Below, piece by piece: positions 1 through 7,402 of a stretch of 7,535 nt of DNA. A program made the translations under genes and the position numbers. How positions within the stretch are numbered: the first letter of the stretch is position 1; each line of letters begins with the position of its first letter. Source of the stretch: Verrucomicrobiales bacterium (GTDB taxonomy: Bacteria; Verrucomicrobiota; Verrucomicrobiia; Limisphaerales; Palsa-1400); NCBI GenBank assembly GCA_028293405.1, contig JAQGOW010000578.1, forward strand, positions 1-7,535. The letters run 5' to 3'. The notes beneath the pieces are model-generated. The model saw only the letters and a program-made list of their open reading frames with translations. It was not told the origin of the DNA and did no database searches.

Positions 1-1500
1 ATTGAAACCATCTGTTGCCAATCCGCCGACAAAACAATCCAGCCGACCGTCGTTATCAAAATCACCCCAAGCGGTGGCACTGTCGTTCAAACCGGGCATC
101 GGTGCGGAAATATTGCTAAACGAAAACGGCAATCCAGCCGTGCTGTCGTTGCGCCAGATTTGCGACTTTCCGTCCGGCCAACTCCCTGATGACCCGGAAA
201 TCAACAGGTCGATTTTGCCGTCGCCATTGTAATCGCCCCATGCAATCCCATTTGCACCGCTGATGCCGGGCAACGACGTCGCCAATTCCTGAAACGTTTC
301 ATTGCCGTTATTGAGGTAAACATGCGTCTGAAAAACATTGTTCACGTTCCCCGCTAGAATGATATCCAGCAGCCCGTCATTGTTGAAGTCGGCCCACGAA
401 ATCGTGCTGAATCCCGCGTGCGTCAGCGGCACGTTAAGGTCGGTAAACGTCCCGTTGCCGTTGTTGCGCAAAACCGTCCCCGAATTAAAGGACGTCATCG
501 CGACATCCAACTTGCCGTCGTTATTGAAATCACCCCACGCCACCGCACCGCCAGCGTCAGGAATGCTCACTAGTTGCGTGAAGGTGCCATCGTGGTTGTT
601 ATGAAAAACACCGCCGCTGGTGAGGATATCGACGAAACCGTCATTATCGAAGTCGGCCCACTCCGCCGCTGCCGGCATACTGTTCGTGTTGAGCGAAAAC
701 GTCCCGTTGCCGTCATTACGATACAGCGCTGTGTGAAAAGTGAAACTTTGATCCCGGCCATCGATAAATAAATCCAGCTTGCCGTCGTTATCGTAATCAA
801 CCCACTGCACCTTCCCATCAGCCAACGGCGCGATGCCTGAAGCGATTTCCGAAAATGCACCGACGTTCACACCAAAACTCGTCGACGCCGCCAGCCCGAA
901 CGTGTTCTGAACCGAAACCGTAATCGTGCTCAATCCGGCAACTCCCGCTGGAGTCACAGTAATCGTTCGATTTGTTCCACTGCCGAGCAGCGTAAGGTTT
1001 GCGTTCGGGATGACACTTGGATTCGAAGAACTCGCAGAAACGGTCAGGTTAGCGTTTTGCGGATCACTCACCGTAATCGCCAATGTCCGCGCCGCTCCAT
1101 TTGGAAATATCTTTTGATTAGCAGGGGCCGTGACAGTTGGTGGCAAAATAACCGTCAACACCGCGTTGGCACTCGTCACTGATCCGTGCCGATTCGTTAC
1201 TACGACTTTATACGACCCACTATCGCCAAACATCGTCCCCACTAAGGTCAACGACGCATTCGTTGCACCGATGACGTGCCCGCCGCTCACGAGGTTTGCG
1301 CCGCCGTGGGACCATTGATACGTCAACGGCGCCTGCCCTGACGCGACGACTGAAAACACCGCGTTAGAGCCGGCCGCGACGGTCGAGCTTTGCGGTTGAG
1401 TAGTGATGCCAGGTGCGGCTTGCCCGAAGGCCGCCGCGGATCCAAAGATTGCCAGTGCAGTACAGACGAGGGCACGGGCGTAGAGAGACCATGTGCGCAT
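1..1500 (-). CDS. Secreted Ig-like / FG-GAP (VCBS) repeat protein, N-terminal 500 residues, runs off the left edge
   Basis: The frame is open without a stop from ATG (1498-1500) to base 1, so the C-terminus is outside the window. Residues 1-26 form a Sec signal peptide (basic start, hydrophobic core, likely cleavage at AFG|Q). Residues 32-117 are an Ig-like domain with core Trp63 (YQW) and the DSGSY motif at 93-97. The usual disulfide cysteines are absent, as is common in this bacterial group. Residues 120-213 form a second beta-sandwich of the SSNPSVIPN...GSGTNRTITVTP kind. From residue 235 there are six FG-GAP/VCBS repeats, each with a Dx[DN]xDG calcium loop starting at D235, D283, D324, D371, D423 and D480. 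FG-GAP blades normally fold into an integrin-like propeller, so a role in surface binding or adhesion is inferred; no enzymatic domain is visible. No clear Shine-Dalgarno precedes the start; the signal peptide decides it. The family is secure, the function is not. Confidence 0.9.
   Translation of the reverse strand, partial: MRTWSLYARALVCTALAIFGSAAAFGQAAPGITTQPQSSTVAAGSNAVFSVVASGQAPLTYQWSHGGANLVSGGHVIGATNASLTLVGTMFGDSGSYKVVVTNRHGSVTSANAVLTVILPPTVTAPANQKIFPNGAARTLAITVSDPQNANLTVSASSSNPSVIPNANLTLLGSGTNRTITVTPAGVAGLSTITVSVQNTFGLAASTSFGVNVGAFSEIASGIAPLADGKVQWVDYDNDGKLDLFIDGRDQSFTFHTALYRNDGNGTFSLNTNSMPAAAEWADFDNDGFVDILTSGGVFHNNHDGTFTQLVSIPDAGGAVAWGDFNNDGKLDVAMTSFNSGTVLRNNGNGTFTDLNVPLTHAGFSTISWADFNNDGLLDIILAGNVNNVFQTHVYLNNGNETFQELATSLPGISGANGIAWGDYNGDGKIDLLISGSSGSWPDGKSQIWRNDSTAGLPFSFSNISAPMPGLNDSATAWGDFDNDGRLDCFVGGLATDGFN
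31..798 (-). repeat. Six FG-GAP calcium-loop repeats within the secreted protein gene
   Basis: Six imperfect in-frame repeats encode W-[AGV]-D-[FY]-[DN]-[NG]-D-G-x-[LIV]-D. The first Asp codons are at 796-798, 652-654, 529-531, 388-390, 232-234 and 61-63. Unit lengths are 48, 41, 47, 52 and 57 residues, growing towards the C-terminus. On the plus strand each copy shows as a variant of CCGTC(G/A)TT...CACCCCA. Four to seven such blades usually close one propeller, so the six seen may nearly complete it. Confidence 0.85.
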
Positions 1501-1638
1501 AGAGTTAATGCTTTCCCACAAATCAACCAGGCTCGGGGGTGGGTTATTTGGTTAAGTTGCTTGTTTTTTAACACATTGGCCCAAGCTGCACAAGTGACCA
1601 ATTGACAGCACGGGGTTGACGCATGAGCTATCATACTA
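1501..1638. promoter_or_regulatory. Divergent intergenic region between the FG-GAP gene and the radical SAM gene
   Basis: This 138-base AT-richer gap must hold promoters for both flanking genes. On the plus strand there is a perfect TTGACA (1602-1607), a TTGACG (1616-1621) and a -10-like TATCAT (1629-1634) only five bases before the ATG at 1639. The spacing from TTGACA to TATCAT is 21 bases, longer than the usual 16-18, so the assignment is tentative. If TATCAT is the -10, the transcript would start at or beside the ATG and be leaderless. On the minus strand I see no convincing -35/-10 pair. Confidence 0.35.
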
Positions 1639-2730
1639 ATGCAGCAGCAGATGCAGACCGTAACGCCCATTCATGGCCGTGGCGCGCCGTTTAACCCCGC
1701 CAACCGTTTTGAGGAACTGCATCTCGAACCAGACGTCGATGCCGACGCGTCTTTGTCGGCAGAAGATGTGGCGGCACTTGGCTCAGCGCCGCGCACAAAA
1801 TTCTACAAAGACAAAACGCAAACAATCCTCACTCACAACGACTCGCCTGACGTCGGTTTCGACACCGGGATCAATCCGTATCGTGGTTGCGAGCACGGTT
1901 GCATTTATTGTTATGCGCGGCCAACGCACGAGTATTTGGGCTTTTCGGCCGGCCTCGATTTCGAAAGCAAAATCATGGTCAAAGAGGACGCCCCGAAACT
2001 GTTGCGCAAAGAAATGATGTCGAAGAATTGGAAGCCGCGGGTCGTCGCCGTGAGCGGCAACACCGATTGCTATCAGCCGATCGAAAAGAAACTCGAGATC
2101 ACTCGCAGTTGTTTGAAAGTCTTTGCCGAATTTCGCAACCCCGTTTCCATCATCACCAAGAACCACTTAGTCACGCGGGACATCGACCTGTTGCAGGATT
2201 TGGCCAAGGACCAAGCCGCCGCTGTTTTTATTTCAGTCACGACGTTGGATTCCGATCTCGCCCGCGTCATGGAACCGCGCACTTCCATGCCCGCGCAGCG
2301 CATCGAAGCGATTAGAAAACTCGCGACAGCAGGCATTCCCGTTGGCGTGATGATGGGCCCGACCATTCCCGGCCTAACCGACCATGAAATGTTGGAACTA
2401 ATCGAACGTGCCACCGACGCTGGAGCGCAATATGCAGGTTACATCGTCGTGCGCCTGCCGCATGCCGTGAAAGATCTGTTCGAAAAATGGTTAGAAGTCC
2501 ACGCGCCCGGCAAAAAAGATAAAGTGCTCAACCGTATCCGAGCGATGCGCGATGGTAAATTGAACGATCCAAACTTCGGCTCGCGCATGAGTGGTCACGG
2601 AATCTTCGCCGAACAAATCGAGAAAACCTTCGAGATCGCCTGCCGCAAAGCTGGAATTCTCGGGCGGAGACCGGTTCTGTCCGCCGCCGCTTTCCGGCGG
2701 CCCGGTGGTGCGCAGATGGAACTGCTTTAG
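1639..2730 (+). CDS. PA0069/Rv2578c family radical SAM protein
   Basis: A 363-residue protein of normal family length. The iron-sulfur motif is CEHGCIYC, with Cys84, Cys88 and Cys91 in the CxxxCxxC arrangement that binds a 4Fe-4S cluster and S-adenosylmethionine. Family hallmarks follow in order: GRGAPFNPANRFE (13-25), THNDSPDVGFDTGINPYRGC (65-84), SGNTDCYQPIEKKLEITR (139-156), SIITKNHLVTRD (170-181), SVTTLD (199-204) and EPRTSMPAQR (212-221). The family is related in sequence to spore photoproduct lyase, but its substrate is unknown; a nucleic-acid role is a guess. It should be cytoplasmic, with no signal or membrane segment. The ATG at 1639 is used, and an in-frame ATG at 1651 is equally possible because neither has a Shine-Dalgarno sequence. 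It is a single-gene plus-strand unit that ends convergently, overlapping the last bases of the isomerase gene. Confidence 0.93.
   Translation: MQQQMQTVTPIHGRGAPFNPANRFEELHLEPDVDADASLSAEDVAALGSAPRTKFYKDKTQTILTHNDSPDVGFDTGINPYRGCEHGCIYCYARPTHEYLGFSAGLDFESKIMVKEDAPKLLRKEMMSKNWKPRVVAVSGNTDCYQPIEKKLEITRSCLKVFAEFRNPVSIITKNHLVTRDIDLLQDLAKDQAAAVFISVTTLDSDLARVMEPRTSMPAQRIEAIRKLATAGIPVGVMMGPTIPGLTDHEMLELIERATDAGAQYAGYIVVRLPHAVKDLFEKWLEVHAPGKKDKVLNRIRAMRDGKLNDPNFGSRMSGHGIFAEQIEKTFEIACRKAGILGRRPVLSAAAFRRPGGAQMELL
2670..2706. terminator. GC-rich hairpin at the convergent gene junction, possible transcription attenuator
   Basis: Near the 3' end of the radical SAM gene, GCCGCCG (2683-2689) pairs with CGGCGGC (2695-2701) across a 5-base loop. 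An outer stem, ACCGG (2670-2674) with CCGGT (2702-2706), stacks on it with an 8-base bulge on the left arm. There is no T-tract on either side, so it is not a standard intrinsic terminator. It sits where two convergent transcripts meet and no intergenic space exists. Its coding content (residues 346-355) could equally explain the GC richness. Confidence 0.25.
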
Positions 2731-3611
2731 CTCGCGAAAATCTTGTCCATTCGCGACGACAAATCCTGCAATCCTTCCGGCGTATCACCGCCGCCCTGTT
2801 CGGCAATGCCCCAGCCATTGTAGCCGATCTTATCCAGCGCCTTCATCACCTTCGGCCAATTATTTTCGCCTTCGAGAAATTTCACGTTGAACCCTTTCCA
2901 TAACCCTTCGCTATTCATTTTAGAACGGCTGAATTCCTTGATGTGCAATTTCTGAATTCGTTTCCCAAGTACTTCAATCCACTGCTCCGGCCAACCATTT
3001 CGCATCACGTTGCCGATATCAAAATGCCAGCCAACCGCTTTGCTGTTGAATTCATCGACATACCGTGCTGCTTCGAGCGGGCTCAGTAGAAAATTATTCC
3101 AAACATTCTCAAGCGCGATTTTCACACCCAAATCCTCCGCCATTGGAATCGCTTTCTTGATTTCCTCTTGCGAGCGCTTGTAGGCGTCGGCGTAAGACAC
3201 CTCCTTGCTGACGACGGCTGGGACAAACAAAACCGACGTGGCGCCATAACGCTTTGCATCCTGCAACGTTTGTTTCAGGCCATCGACCCCACGTTGCCGC
3301 ATCGCCGCATCAGGGCTGCCCAAATTCTCCTTCCAATGGGTCGAGCAACAAACGCTCGGCGTTTGTAATCCCGCTTCGTCCCGAGCCTTGAGGACCTCGT
3401 CCTGATTCATGTGACTCATCGGCTCCACGCCGGCAAATCCCGCCGCTTTGATCGCTTTAAACTTTTCCAACACCGACCCCGGAACGCCGACAGTGGCGTA
3501 CATGATCGCCTTCTTGATCTCGCGCTTTTTGCCTTGGGCAAATAACGTTGGTGCGGCCGCCGCCAGTGTGACTGTTGCAGCCGTCCGTTGGATAAATTGT
3601 CGGCGATTCAT
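2727..3611 (-). CDS. Tat-exported sugar phosphate isomerase/epimerase (xylose isomerase-like TIM barrel)
   Basis: A 294-residue protein beginning MNRRQFIQRT, a very short n-region with twin arginines at 3-4, then a hydrophobic stretch (residues 11-24) ending LFAQ. This is a Tat signal, so the protein is exported folded. The mature part is an AP-endonuclease-2/xylose-isomerase-like barrel. Candidate metal ligands are in the family's usual order: Glu168 (ALENVWN), Asp198 (HFDIGN), His223 (KLHIKEF) and Glu271 (IAEQGGG). These proteins isomerise or epimerise sugars or act on keto-sugars; the actual substrate cannot be read here. The start lies 3 bases after the stop of the Gfo/Idh/MocA gene, so the two are cotranscribed and probably used on the same substrate. 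No Shine-Dalgarno is visible; the Tat motif fixes the start. The stop codon shares bases with the stop of the convergent radical SAM gene. Confidence 0.92.
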   Translation of the reverse strand: MNRRQFIQRTAATVTLAAAAPTLFAQGKKREIKKAIMYATVGVPGSVLEKFKAIKAAGFAGVEPMSHMNQDEVLKARDEAGLQTPSVCCSTHWKENLGSPDAAMRQRGVDGLKQTLQDAKRYGATSVLFVPAVVSKEVSYADAYKRSQEEIKKAIPMAEDLGVKIALENVWNNFLLSPLEAARYVDEFNSKAVGWHFDIGNVMRNGWPEQWIEVLGKRIQKLHIKEFSRSKMNSEGLWKGFNVKFLEGENNWPKVMKALDKIGYNGWGIAEQGGGDTPEGLQDLSSRMDKIFAS

Positions 3612-3614
3612 AAA

Positions 3615-4940
3615 TTAGATAAAGGGCGTATGCCCTGGCATTGCGACCTTCGGAACTTCAACATTCGCGTTCCACGACATATCCGCCGGCACAATCGATT
3701 CCTTCGATGCGAGGCAATCTTCCCACGAAATGGTTTTGCCGGTGTAAGCCGCCATACGACCCATCACCGCCAAGGCCGTGCTCTTGATCATACGATCGCC
3801 ATTATTGATGACGTTGCCCGAACGAATCGCCGCAAACAATTCATCGTGCTCCGTTTGATACATGTCGTTCTTAGGCCCTTCGTATTTCCATTTTTTCTCG
3901 CCGAGGATCACGTGCTGGTCACCTTTCAAATGAGCCATACCTTTGGTTCCCGCGATATCTTCCTGCACCGTCCCATCGCAACGATCCTGCTGACGGCAAA
4001 AATGAAAACCTTTCACGCCATTCGGATAATCGTAAACTACCGCGAAATGATCGTAGATGTTGCCGTTATTCGGTTCCGTGCGGACCTGACGTCCACCGGT
4101 GGCGATGCAGCTAATCGGATCCGCTTCATTCATCGCCCATGACATTTTGTCGATGCTATGCACAGCTTGTTCGACAATGTGATCGCCCGAAAGCCACGTG
4201 AAAAAATACCAACGGCGCATCATCCACTCCATCACGCGCGGCGTGTTCTCACGATTCCAAGGCTGCGATTCCTTGCCGACGCGGCTGGTGTTGTAAGTCG
4301 TGTAAATGGTGCGGATATCGCCAATGGCGCCGTCGTGCAATTGTTTGAACGTCTCGCGTTTCGGGTAGTGATAACGCCAGCAAAAACCGGCCACGAGACA
4401 CTTATTGTTTTTCTTGGACTCCTCAACCGATTTCAGAACCGAACGAATCCCCGGGCCATCGACCGCCATCGGTTTTTCCGTGAAAATATGTTTCTTCTTC
4501 GCCACCGCATATTCCAGGTGCATCGGACGAAATCCCGGAGGCGTCGCGAGGATCACGACATCCACATCGCTATCGATTACCTTCTTATATGCATCAAATC
4601 CAACAAACCGATGTTCCGGATCAACGTCCGCGCGCGCGCCGAACTGCGCTTTTAGGTTACTAAGACTCGGATCAAGTTGGTCCTGAAATGCGTCCGCCAT
4701 CGCCACCAGCACGACGTTCGGATCGGCATTCAATGCTTGCGCCGCCGCGCCCGTGCCGCGTCCGCCGCAGCCGATCAAACCAACCTTGAGGGTGTCGCTG
4801 TTACGCGTAAACGAATCAACGGGACCGCCTTTGGTTTTGACGTTTTTAGCAAAAAGGGAGTTAGACGAAAATGCGCCAGCGACAGCGAGCGAAGATGTCG
4901 CGAGAAAATGGCGGCGAGAGTAGTCAGGAAATCGGTTCAT
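3615..4940 (-). CDS. Tat-exported Gfo/Idh/MocA family oxidoreductase
   Basis: A 441-residue NAD(P)-dependent sugar dehydrogenase-type protein. Residues 1-31 are a Tat signal (SRRHFLATS at 8-16, then a hydrophobic run to LFA). The Rossmann domain starts at residue 51 with the nucleotide-binding loop GCGGRG (57-62). The conserved EKP is at 155-157, its Lys being the usual catalytic or substrate-binding residue, and the C-terminal alpha/beta domain holds GDHIVEQAVHSID (252-264), whose His261 is a likely active-site residue. Tat export allows a protein to cross with its cofactor already bound, as known for glucose-fructose oxidoreductase. The frame extends upstream to 5171, but that stretch overlaps tadA and looks nothing like protein of this family; the start at 4938-4940 places the Tat signal correctly. 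It is first in a two-gene operon with the isomerase. The substrate is unknown and probably a sugar or inositol. Confidence 0.93.
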   Translation of the reverse strand: MNRFPDYSRRHFLATSSLAVAGAFSSNSLFAKNVKTKGGPVDSFTRNSDTLKVGLIGCGGRGTGAAAQALNADPNVVLVAMADAFQDQLDPSLSNLKAQFGARADVDPEHRFVGFDAYKKVIDSDVDVVILATPPGFRPMHLEYAVAKKKHIFTEKPMAVDGPGIRSVLKSVEESKKNNKCLVAGFCWRYHYPKRETFKQLHDGAIGDIRTIYTTYNTSRVGKESQPWNRENTPRVMEWMMRRWYFFTWLSGDHIVEQAVHSIDKMSWAMNEADPISCIATGGRQVRTEPNNGNIYDHFAVVYDYPNGVKGFHFCRQQDRCDGTVQEDIAGTKGMAHLKGDQHVILGEKKWKYEGPKNDMYQTEHDELFAAIRSGNVINNGDRMIKSTALAVMGRMAAYTGKTISWEDCLASKESIVPADMSWNANVEVPKVAMPGHTPFI

Positions 4941-4961
4941 ACGAGTTTTGGACGTTGAAAT

Positions 4962-4989
4962 TCGTTTCGATGTTACAGCAGTCGTTTCG
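4962..4989. repeat. Direct repeat TCGTTTCG, 20-base spacing, over the promoter: candidate operator
   Basis: TCGTTTCG occurs at 4962-4969 and 4982-4989, exactly 20 bases apart (about two helical turns). One copy lies at the predicted transcription start and the other in the -35/-10 spacer. A shorter GTTTCG match is at 5043-5048. Same-face direct repeats over a promoter suggest a dimeric regulator, probably a repressor; this is inference from position only. Confidence 0.35.
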
Positions 4990-4999
4990 TGGATGTCAC
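4972..4999 (-). promoter_or_regulatory. Candidate sigma70-type promoter for the oxidoreductase-isomerase operon
   Basis: Read on the minus strand, GTGACA (4994-4999, five of six matches to TTGACA) is followed after 16 bases by TGTAAC (4972-4977, four of six to TATAAT). Transcription would start near 4965, giving a leader of about 25 bases before the ATG at 4940. The position is sensible and no better pair is visible in the gap, but the -10 match is modest. Confidence 0.45.
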
Positions 5000-5005
5000 A
5001 CCAAA

Positions 5006-5041
5006 GTTGCACGCAACGCGTTGCGCAGATTGGCAATCTGC
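5006..5041 (-). terminator. Palindrome cluster downstream of tadA, possible terminator or attenuator
   Basis: Three inverted repeats are packed together 15 bases after the tadA stop. GCAGATT-GGC-AATCTGC (5025-5041) is a perfect 7-base stem with a 3-base loop. CGCAACGCGTTGCG (5012-5025) is a perfect 14-base palindrome, and GTTGC-AC-GCAAC (5006-5017) overlaps it. The last two share the GCAAC arm, so the RNA could adopt alternative pairings. In the tadA transcript direction the cluster is followed only by TTT, so termination would be weak. It separates the tadA operon from the promoter of the next one. Confidence 0.4.
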
Positions 5042-5055
5042 TGTTTCGCTGAATG

Positions 5056-6086
<1,031 letters not shown>

Positions 6087-6089
<3 letters not shown>

Positions 6090-6100
6090 TATTTTTTTCC
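6087..6100 (-). promoter_or_regulatory. TAATG start-stop overlap preceded by a seven-A slippery run
   Basis: On the minus strand the junction reads GGAAAAAAATAATG. In the propeller frame this is GGA AAA AAA TAA, and the final A of the stop is the first base of the Nudix ATG. At minimum this means translational coupling by termination and reinitiation, with GGA as a weak Shine-Dalgarno. The A_AAA_AAA heptamer is also in the correct phase for -1 frameshifting. A slip would continue ATA ATG in the Nudix frame, bypassing the stop. The sequence is certain; frameshifting is only a possibility. Confidence 0.5.
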
Positions 6101-7402
6101 GATACAATACAGATTCTTTGCTCCGCGAATGAACAAGCAACCTTGCGAGGCCGCGATCGTTGCGTGCGTCGATTCCGCGCCTTGTTCCATCACCGCTTTG
6201 GAAATCACGTGACCGTCTTTGGCATCCATCACCACGGCAGTCGCGTGCTCACTAAAACAATACAACTTGCCGTCCGCACCGGTCGGTGACGCGCGGAACA
6301 CATGTCGAACGCCCAGACTCTGTTGCCACAAAACCTTGCCGCTCTCCGGCTCGAGACAACTCATCATCTGCTTATCGCCATCGAGGACGAAAATTTTGTC
6401 TTGATACAAAAGCGGCGTGACACAATCCGTTGGATAATCTTTGTAAGTCCATGCCAGCCCGCTCTGCGTGATGTCACCTTTGCCGCCATCTTTATATGCG
6501 AGCACCGGCATACGTTTGGGTCCACTGACGATCACGAGACCTTTTGCGAGCAACGCGCTCGGCACAAGCCGAAAGTCACGCCGACGCTGCGAATTATTCA
6601 ACCCACCGCCGCGCCACAATTCCGTGCCGTCTTTCGCGTCGTGGCCAGTCACATAATCAGCACCAACCAACACAATCTCCGTCTTGCCGTGGACTTCGCT
6701 CGGTATCGGCGTCGAATACGCTTCTTGCGATTCACCGATGGCGTCCGAGGGCCGAACATGTTTCCAAATGTCCTTGCCCGTCTTTGGATCAACACACAAT
6801 AAGAACGACTCCCTCGTCGGCTTGCCATCTAGCACGTGCGAATATCCCGACGGCACCGGATTTTGCTGCAGCACTTCAATATAAAGCCGGTCCTTGTAGA
6901 GCAACGGACTGCTCCCGTAGATCCACATGATCGAAAATTTCCCGCTCTCCTTACAAATATTGCGCGCCCAAAGTTGCTTGCCTGAAAAATCGTAAGCCGC
7001 GAGATCGCCTGTCCCGAACATTACCCAAACCGTTTTTCCATCAGTCACCGGCGACGGCGACGCCATATTATTACGTCCAATCGTTTTGTCGCCCGTCCCG
7101 ACCTGCTGTATCCAACGCACCTTGCCGTCCTTGCGATTGACGCAAAGCACCCACAAGTTTTTGTCCGCATCCGGACTCGTCACAAAAACATTATTCCCCC
7201 AGACCGCCGGAGTCGCGTGACTCGGCCCCGGCATTGGCGTCGCCCACAAAACATTCTCCGTGGTCGTCCAGGTATCCGGCAGCTTTTGCTCCGTCGTTGA
7301 GCCATTCAAAAACGGACCGCGCCATTGTGGCCAATTTTCGGCAAACAACGCCGGTTGCATCAGGGCACAAAACACCAGCGCAACAAAAGTTTTCCGGTTC
7401 AT
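6089..7402 (-). CDS. Exported PQQ-like beta-propeller repeat protein
   Basis: A 437-residue protein with a Sec signal peptide (MNRKTFVALVFCALMQPALFA, cleavage likely after Ala21). The mature protein opens with ENWPQWRGP, the hallmark of the large PQQ-like (outer-membrane-BamB-like) propeller family of Planctomycetes and Verrucomicrobia. Repeated blade motifs ending in DxxxGKxxW are seen near residues 83-97, 133-145, 199-214, 250-263, 347-359 and 387-402, with a last strand at 425-435, enough for about seven blades. Catalytic residues of true quinoprotein dehydrogenases are not evident, so cofactor binding is doubtful and a scaffold or binding role is as likely. Family members are usually periplasmic or surface proteins of unknown function. 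The frame opens to 7453, but the signal peptide places the start at 7400-7402. It leads the operon with Nudix and tadA. The C-terminus ends in Lys-Lys, encoded by the A run. Confidence 0.92.

Noticed and set aside
1323..1670. Minus-strand frame of 115 residues crossing the divergent gap
   Set aside because: It overlaps the FG-GAP gene in another frame and the radical SAM start; Cys-rich at its N-terminus with no domain.
1783..2414. Minus-strand frames (1783-2166 and 2073-2414) opposite the radical SAM gene
   Set aside because: Both are antisense to the conserved radical SAM core and contain no known motif.
3621..3636. Small inverted repeat AGGGC-GTAT-GCCCT near the end of the oxidoreductase gene
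   Set aside because: Only a 5-base stem inside coding sequence between two cotranscribed genes, with no T-run; likely chance.
4628..4642. Alternating CG run (Z-DNA-like)
   Set aside because: Short and fully explained by Arg/Ala codons in the oxidoreductase gene.
3588..4655. Two long plus-strand frames (3588-4142 and 4158-4655)
   Set aside because: They lie antisense to the well-supported oxidoreductase gene, are Arg/His-rich, and show no recognisable domain or start signal.
6302..6802. Plus-strand frame of 166 residues inside the propeller gene
   Set aside because: It is antisense to a clear gene with blade motifs; its composition is that of a shadow frame.
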